In this document: positions 16,808 to 20,953 of the stretch, in pieces
Layout of the letters: every line of letters begins with the position of its first letter
Numbering within the stretch: the first letter of the stretch is position 1
DNA from: a virus
Length of the DNA: 20,953 nucleotides
Direction: 5' to 3' (one strand)
Virus record (IMG/VR): IMGVR_UViG_3300018421_000272
Span: 1 to 20,953 of that record
Notes under the pieces: model-generated
Told to the model about the DNA's origin: nothing
What the model saw: only the letters and a program-made list of their open reading frames with translations
The model's database searches: none
Made by a program: the position numbers and the translations under genes

Positions 16808-18569
16808 AGAACTTACAGTAAAAAACTTCATGAGCGTGGGCAACCAGGCACAGGCCATAAACTTCTCCAACAAAAGCCTTGTGTTGGTGATAGGTGAGAA
16901 CATGGACCTAGGAGGCGATGACGCAGGTGCAAGAAACGGAACAGGTAAGACCACAATCATAAACGCATTGTCATATGTGTTCTACGGTGAGGCACTCACA
17001 AACATCAGGAGAGACAATCTCGTGAACAAGACCAACGAGAAAGGCATGATGGTAAGTGTGAAGTTCATAAAGAACAACATCACATACACAATAGAGCGTG
17101 GACGTAAACCACAGATATTCAGATTCTACGCCAACGACATAGAACAGAAGACAGACGCAAACGAGGCACAAGGTGAGAACAGGGAGACGCAGGTGGAGAT
17201 CAACAAACTGCTGGGCATGACCCATGCCATGTTCAAAAACATAGTGGCCTTGAACACATACACGCAACCGTTCCTGTCAACAAAACAGGCAGAGCAACGT
17301 GAGATAATCGAGCAACTGTTGGGAATAACACTGCTGTCACAAAAGGCGGATTTACTCAAAGAAAAACAAAAGTCAACAAAACAACTGCTGACTGAAGAAA
17401 AACTGAAACTGGATGCCATGAATGCGTCCAACGAAAAGATACAGGAATCCATAGAAAGCCTGAAGATAAGATCAAACGCTTGGATCAAACAGAAGGAAGA
17501 GGACATAGCAAACTTCCGAGATGCGATAGCGGAACTTGAAAAGGTGGACATAAAAGCAGAACTGGAAGCACACAAGAAACTGCAACAACACAACGAGATG
17601 CAGACAGCACTGCGTGGACTAGAGAAAGAAAAAGCATATCACGAACACAGCCTCACAAAGGCGGAAAACAATGTTGAGAAGACAAAAACAGACCTACAGT
17701 TCGCAGAACAACAGAAGTGTCCTACTTGTGAACAGGAACTGCACGACGACAAGCACACACACCTGCAGGACAAACTGAAGACACAACTGACAGAATCAAC
17801 AGACTACGCAAATCAACTCAAGGACGATCTTGCAAAAATACAACAGGGCATAGACGAGATCGGAGACCTAGGGCAGATACCAGACACCTACTATGACACC
17901 ATAGATGAGGCATACAACCACAAGGGATCACTACAGGATTTGAAGAGACAGTTAGAGAGGACAGAGAAACAGGAAAACACATACGCCGAGCAGATAGAGG
18001 AACTAGAGAAGAAAGCCATACAGAAGATAGACTACGAGAAGGCCAACGAACTGGAGGACCTACACAGGCACCAGGACTTCCTGTACAAATTATTGACTGC
18101 AAAAGACAGTTTCATAAGAACAAGGATCATAGAACAAAACTTGACTTACCTGAATCAACGTCTAGCATTCTTCCTCGGTAAAGTCAAACTGCCACACACG
18201 GTCACATTCCAGCCAGACCTTAGTGTGCGTATCGAGGAACTGGGCAGGGAGTTGGACTTCGACAACCTGTCGAGGGGAGAGCGAAACAGGTTGATACTCA
18301 GCATGAGCTGGGCGTTCAGAGACGTGTGGGAAAGTTTATATCAACAGATCAACTTGCTGTTCATAGATGAACTTGTGGATGCTGGCATGGACATATCGGG
18401 TGTAGAGAGCTCAATGGCTGTGCTCAAGGACATGTCGAGGACACAGAAGAAGAACATATTCCTGATCTCACACAAGGACGAACTGGTAAGCAGGGTGAAC
18501 TCGGTGCTGAAGGTCGTCAAGGAAAACGGATTCACAAACTACGCCAACGACGTAGACATAATCGTTTAA
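16794..18569 (+). CDS. gp46: recombination endonuclease subunit gp46 (Rad50-like SMC ATPase)
   Basis: ATPase partner of gp47. Walker A NGTGKT is at 48-53; long coiled-coil arms run about 160-300 and 315-420 around a zinc hook CPTC (309-312). The ABC signature LSRGE is at 492-496, Walker B LLFIDE at 521-526, and the switch histidine at 560 (LISH). The length of 591 fits T4 gp46 (560). The start is TTG at 16794: there is no in-frame ATG before the preceding stop at 16761, and AAAGGA sits upstream at good spacing. It overlaps the 54-aa gene by 14 bases. Its stop overlaps the stop of the convergent minus-strand gene inside TTAA. Confidence 0.97.
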   Translation: MLTIKELTVKNFMSVGNQAQAINFSNKSLVLVIGENMDLGGDDAGARNGTGKTTIINALSYVFYGEALTNIRRDNLVNKTNEKGMMVSVKFIKNNITYTIERGRKPQIFRFYANDIEQKTDANEAQGENRETQVEINKLLGMTHAMFKNIVALNTYTQPFLSTKQAEQREIIEQLLGITLLSQKADLLKEKQKSTKQLLTEEKLKLDAMNASNEKIQESIESLKIRSNAWIKQKEEDIANFRDAIAELEKVDIKAELEAHKKLQQHNEMQTALRGLEKEKAYHEHSLTKAENNVEKTKTDLQFAEQQKCPTCEQELHDDKHTHLQDKLKTQLTESTDYANQLKDDLAKIQQGIDEIGDLGQIPDTYYDTIDEAYNHKGSLQDLKRQLERTEKQENTYAEQIEELEKKAIQKIDYEKANELEDLHRHQDFLYKLLTAKDSFIRTRIIEQNLTYLNQRLAFFLGKVKLPHTVTFQPDLSVRIEELGRELDFDNLSRGERNRLILSMSWAFRDVWESLYQQINLLFIDELVDAGMDISGVESSMAVLKDMSRTQKKNIFLISHKDELVSRVNSVLKVVKENGFTNYANDVDIIV

Positions 18570-19375
18570 ATCCTGTTAAGAATATTCGCAACACCTATAG
18601 GTTTTCCATTTTTCTTGGCAACGTGTATAAAGTCGGCCTGCTCTAGGTCAAGTTCATGGCAGATTTGCTTGTAGTGATCCTCATGGTTATCCCAGGCGTG
18701 ATCTATATGTATGTTATCCATTACGAAATTGGCACAGTTAATAGTGTTGAGATTAACCCACCCGCTGGCGTTACGCACAGTAATACTGTCTATGGTTTTC
18801 TGTCTTGAAAATCTTATACCAAATTTGTTCCACTGGAATCCTGTCTTTGTCAAACTGAATCCTACGGTCTTGATGTTAGGATGGCTGACATCTAATTGCA
18901 TTCCGTTTGACGCTGTATACCAAGCGGCATCAAGGTGTATGTTAATATTTTTTGTTTCACACTCTTTCAAGAAATCTTTCCAATCGGGCCTATTGTTGCC
19001 ATGGTACCAGTTTGGCAATGAAACTATCACAGGAACGTTCTCCTCCAACTCGCCAACAGAGTTTTCCGTTTTACCAAGTAATTTGTAGTAGGAGTAATCG
19101 TTTTTGATGATCTGATATTTCTTCTCTTTCATTAGAAAGTTGTCAATGTAATCGGTACAACCATATATCACATCCAACTTGGGAAAATTTTCAATACCGT
19201 ATACGGAATTCCGTTTGCTCGACAACAACCATTCCGCCGCCTTTTCGGTCACATTTGTGAGGGTGGCGTCGCCCGCGTAGTCACTGTGTAACCAGTCATG
19301 TTTCACTTGCCTGATCTTCGTGTCTTCTATATGTATCAACTTATCTGTAAGAAGATCCTCACGAATATCTAACAT
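18566..19375 (-). CDS. short PLP-dependent (aminotransferase fold I)-like protein
   Basis: A 269-residue protein read from the ATG at 19375, chosen because GGAAGGA lies just upstream. An in-frame ATG 14 codons earlier (19417) has no such signal and would deepen the overlap with the oxygenase. The layout resembles a fold-type I PLP enzyme: VIYGCTDYIDNFL (69-81) at the place of the phosphate-binding turn, PVIVSLPNWYHGN (115-127) like the PNNPTG loop, HLDAAW (147-152) like the Asp that binds the pyridine nitrogen (D149), and GFSLTKTG (172-179) with K177 at the Schiff-base lysine. It is much shorter than full aminotransferases (about 350-420), so it may be reduced or non-catalytic. It overlaps the oxygenase gene by 17 bases, so the two are probably co-translated. 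Substrate unknown. Confidence 0.5.
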   Translation of the reverse strand: MLDIREDLLTDKLIHIEDTKIRQVKHDWLHSDYAGDATLTNVTEKAAEWLLSSKRNSVYGIENFPKLDVIYGCTDYIDNFLMKEKKYQIIKNDYSYYKLLGKTENSVGELEENVPVIVSLPNWYHGNNRPDWKDFLKECETKNINIHLDAAWYTASNGMQLDVSHPNIKTVGFSLTKTGFQWNKFGIRFSRQKTIDSITVRNASGWVNLNTINCANFVMDNIHIDHAWDNHEDHYKQICHELDLEQADFIHVAKKNGKPIGVANILNRI

Positions 19376-19904
19376 AAAGGCTTTTCCTTCCGTTCTTTGA
19401 CAGGCGAGGAACTCCATGGAGGCTCTTGTCGTTGTTCACTAACGCATAGCCAAAGTTTCTCTTGAATTCAAAAGTGTGCAACTTGTTCTCTTCTTCATCG
19501 TAAAGACAGGTACCCTGGTTGTCGTCACTGAGGTATATTTGCACGTGCAACTTGATAATGTGATTGTCCCTGTGCGGCTCGCTGACATATCCTTCTCCGT
19601 CCACCCAGTAGTCCGCGGAGTCAAACTTGAGATCCATTCCAAATTTCTTACCCAGCGCCTCGGTGATCTTGCTGTTCATGAAAAAAATCCGTATCTTTTT
19701 CATTTCCTCATTTTGTTGTGCAAGGCTGACACGGTTGAGATGCTCTTGTCCTGTGACTTTTACATAATCAGACTCTTCTAAAACCTGTAGATTAAAATTT
19801 TCGCCAAAGAAATTTTCATATTGCTGAAATATTTTACCATCTAAATTTACCAAAGGTGCTTTTTCTATTGACCAAACCACTTCTTGTGTGCTTAAATTAA
19901 ACAT
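19359..19904 (-). CDS. 2-oxoglutarate/Fe(II)-dependent oxygenase
   Basis: A 181-residue dioxygenase-like protein. The double-stranded beta-helix core carries the iron triad PHRD (H111, D113) and LHGV (H163), and R173 in NGRKS for 2-oxoglutarate. The strands between (KLHVQIYLSDDNQGTCLYDE) match the prolyl-hydroxylase-like small phage oxygenases that are frequent in marine T4-like phages. Substrates of these are generally unknown; protein, nucleotide or sugar hydroxylation are all possible. It starts in a CATATG context without a Shine-Dalgarno. A TATAAT-like sequence lies just upstream on the minus strand, but no good -35. Downstream it overlaps the PLP-like gene, suggesting a two-gene unit. 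Confidence 0.85.
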   Translation of the reverse strand: MFNLSTQEVVWSIEKAPLVNLDGKIFQQYENFFGENFNLQVLEESDYVKVTGQEHLNRVSLAQQNEEMKKIRIFFMNSKITEALGKKFGMDLKFDSADYWVDGEGYVSEPHRDNHIIKLHVQIYLSDDNQGTCLYDEEENKLHTFEFKRNFGYALVNNDKSLHGVPRLSKNGRKSLYVRYS

Positions 19905-19948
19905 ATGTTAATTAATTATATCGTACGAAAATAGGAAGGAAAAAACAT
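19905..19948. promoter_or_regulatory. short divergent control region
   Basis: 44 bases between the oxygenase and H1-like starts, very AT-rich. It holds the palindrome TCGTACGA (19921-19928), a minus-strand TATAAT-like hexamer, and GGAAGGA for the rightward gene. Both genes start inside CATATG. No promoter can be called with certainty. Confidence 0.4.
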
Positions 19949-20143
19949 ATGTCAAATGAAACACATGAACAGATCATGACAGAGATACAAACTTACTCAG
20001 AAGAGAATGGTAAGTTCGTAGACAAAGGTGTCAAGGCTTCTGCCACTAGGGCTAGAAAGGCACTTGCCAACCTTGCTAAATTGATCAAAGCAAGAAGAAA
20101 AGAGATTCAAGAAGTTAAGAACGCGGCGAAAACCCAAGCGTAA
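19949..20143 (+). CDS. histone H1/Hc1-like small DNA-binding protein
   Basis: A 64-residue Lys/Arg/Ala-rich, all-helical protein. After a short acidic start, residues 22-58 (KFVDKGVKASATRARKALAN, then LAKLIKARRKEIQE) follow the pattern of bacterial Hc1/histone H1-like proteins: K-F-x-x-K-G-x-K-A-x-x-T-R-x-R-K-A-L-x-x-L, then R-K-E-I-Q. Hc1 proteins compact DNA or alter nucleoid structure. A strong Shine-Dalgarno (GGAAGGA) stands upstream, and a strong intrinsic terminator lies 25 bases after the stop, so it appears to be a monocistronic, well-expressed unit. Likely roles are binding host or phage DNA after infection or in the capsid; these are inference. Confidence 0.75.
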   Translation: MSNETHEQIMTEIQTYSEENGKFVDKGVKASATRARKALANLAKLIKARRKEIQEVKNAAKTQA

Positions 20144-20168
20144 TTTTTTGGATTTGCAAAACCAATAC

Positions 20169-20198
20169 ACCCCCGGCTTTCCAAGTTGGGGGTTTTTT
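20169..20198 (+). terminator. intrinsic terminator after the H1-like gene
   Basis: A GC-rich hairpin, left arm 20169-20179, three-base loop TCC, right arm 20183-20193, with two G-T wobbles and the rest Watson-Crick. It is followed by TTTTTT (20193-20198). The U-run lies only on the plus-strand side, so it mainly ends rightward transcription. Confidence 0.92.
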
Positions 20199-20601
20199 AT
20201 TTCCTGATTATTCCCTTACCGTGAACACGGACGCGGATGTGTCCGTTGTAGTAGTCATTAGATTCTAGCACCTTGCGGGCGAACTGCTCCCTGGCCTCGA
20301 TGTACGACAGTTCCGCCTTGGAGTAGCAGTAGAACAGTATCTCCCGTTGGAACTTGTCCTTGCCCAGTTTTAGTATATCCGCGGTCAGCTCGTCACTGCT
20401 TCCGTAGTAGTCGCGCCAATCAGAATCCACCTTGTACCTACGCTTGTTCTTCCTGCCCTTCAGTGGTGGTCGGCTTCGCTTGAACCTGGCCAACTTCTTG
20501 CCGATGTACATCCTGCCGTTCTCCAGATTGGTAATTTGGTAGACGAATCCCACCACATCATCTGGTAGTTGATCAACTGTCTTTTGTCCGTAAATCCACA
20601 T
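20197..20601 (-). CDS. GIY-YIG family endonuclease
   Basis: A 134-residue protein from the ATG at 20601; a TTG two codons upstream is a less likely start. The GIY-YIG core is FVYQITNLENGRMYIGKK (19-36), with FVY and YIG in place of GIY and YIG. It is followed by a basic segment (FKRSRPPLKGRKNKRRYK), DWRDYYGSS (61-69), a helix with the probable metal-binding glutamate (Y100-IEAREQF), and YYNGHI near the end. This compact form occurs in many phages as a free-standing nuclease, sometimes homing. It lies convergent to the H1-like gene, with its stop against the terminator's U-run. No Shine-Dalgarno is visible; TTTAAATA lies six bases upstream. It may cut host or competing phage DNA, or may be a selfish homing enzyme; nothing decides this. 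Confidence 0.8.
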   Translation of the reverse strand: MWIYGQKTVDQLPDDVVGFVYQITNLENGRMYIGKKLARFKRSRPPLKGRKNKRRYKVDSDWRDYYGSSDELTADILKLGKDKFQREILFYCYSKAELSYIEAREQFARKVLESNDYYNGHIRVRVHGKGIIRK

Positions 20602-20860
20602 TGACAATATTTAAAGCCAAAAAGATTGACCTTGAAATAAAACTAGTATAAACAAGTGCGATAGGCAAACTACAATTTCTTAAAAATTTCCAATAGGCAA
20701 ACATAGCATCGCAACCAGTGAGCAAGGAAATGCGGCTAACAAGCGACAGGTGAATCCTTAGATGCACACGGCAAAAAATGATGAGGCTCTTAGAAAAAGT
20801 TAATCCTCAGGTTTACCAAGAACTATTATACAAGGGTTTGGTAGGCTCGCGTTGTAATGA
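20602..20860. other. gene-poor segment with direct and inverted repeats
   Basis: No convincing reading frame on either strand in a genome otherwise packed with genes. It contains ATAGGCAAAC twice (20661-20670, 20693-20702), an inverted repeat TGAGG/CCTCA (20782-20786, 20805-20809), and TACCAA/TTGGTA (20814-20819, 20838-20843), the latter extendable outward by G-T and G-C pairs. A further GTTGT/ACAAC pair spans the 20851 region and about 20879-20883. It may be a structured RNA, an origin-like or regulatory region, or a gene remnant. No known RNA family could be matched. Confidence 0.4.
20626..20652 (+). promoter_or_regulatory. weak sigma70-like promoter into the right-edge segment
   Basis: TTGACC (20626-20631) and TATAAA (20647-20652) with a 15-base spacer, two short of the optimum. 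It faces right into the gene-poor segment. Low support. Confidence 0.25.
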
Positions 20861-20953
20861 ATGAGCAAATGGGTACAGCACAACCGCCCAACTACGGTAG
20901 CGATGTATAGTGACTGCGAACTCACCACAGGGTTCAAGTCGGTTCGGCTAGAA
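20861..20953 (+). CDS. possible start of a new gene, partial
   Basis: An ATG at 20861, directly after an in-frame TGA, opens 31 codons to the window edge (MSKWVQHNRPTTVAMYSDCE, then LTTGFKSVRLE). The composition looks protein-like, but there is no Shine-Dalgarno, and so short an open run is not significant. The sequence beyond the window would decide it. Confidence 0.3.
   Translation, partial: MSKWVQHNRPTTVAMYSDCELTTGFKSVRLE

Noticed and set aside
19376-19417. Longer start of the PLP-like gene at 19417
   Set aside because: No ribosome site there and a deeper overlap with the oxygenase; the ATG at 19375 has a strong GGAAGGA upstream.
20197-20607. TTG start two codons upstream for the GIY-YIG gene
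   Set aside because: The ATG at 20601 is nearer the conserved core and no Shine-Dalgarno favours the TTG.
20608-20615. TTTAAATA as a late promoter for the GIY-YIG gene
   Set aside because: It has one mismatch to TATAAATA and sits only six bases before the ATG.
20661-20760. Possible tmRNA tag start (GCAAAC twice after ATAG)
   Set aside because: Neither reading gives a tag ending in the usual small hydrophobic residues, and no tRNA-like domain was found.
20930-20942. GGGTTCAAGTC resembling a tRNA T-arm
   Set aside because: The flanking bases do not pair into a five-base T-stem and no matching acceptor or anticodon arm was found upstream.
20800-20952. Minus-strand frame open from the window edge for 50 codons
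   Set aside because: Composition is unlike the phage's other proteins, it has no start in the window, and it lies antisense to an alternative plus-strand frame.

Overview
The window is part of the genome of a contractile-tailed, T4-like phage, most likely one of the marine group (cyanophage or pelagiphage relatives). The evidence is a set of recognisable T4-type core genes: baseplate proteins gp48, gp53, gp5, gp25 and gp6, the late sigma factor gp55, and the recombination pair gp47/gp46. The host cannot be read from the window: there are no photosynthesis genes and no tRNA I could confirm.

Left part (1-14511), minus strand: a tightly packed late structural operon transcribed leftward. In reading order it holds gp48 (tail-tube cap), gp53 (wedge), a hub-like structural protein (probable gp27 counterpart), gp5 (hub/needle), gp25 (wedge), gp6 (wedge), and a very large virion protein whose C-terminus lies outside the window. 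Neighbouring genes are 3 bases apart or overlap in TAATG stop/start junctions, except for a 42-base gap before gp6. TATAAATA late promoters stand upstream of gp48 and of gp6.

Middle (14512-14652): a divergent control region, with the late promoter facing left and a sigma70-like promoter facing right. Plus strand 14653-18569: gp55, gp47, an overlooked 54-codon gene, and gp46. gp55 is the factor expected to recognise the TATAAATA promoters of the left operon. gp47/gp46 form the Mre11/Rad50-like nuclease of replication-coupled recombination, which in T4 also supports late transcription.

Right part (18566-20953): an accessory patch. A leftward pair encodes a 2OG-Fe(II) oxygenase and a short PLP-enzyme-like protein. 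A rightward 64-aa histone H1/Hc1-like protein ends in a strong intrinsic terminator. A leftward GIY-YIG nuclease follows, and about 250-350 bases at the right edge have no clear gene but show inverted and direct repeats. The most unusual items are the gp5 with an S74-type chaperone end and no lysozyme domain, the N-terminally extended gp55, the oxygenase/PLP-like pair, the H1-like protein, and the unexplained right-edge segment.
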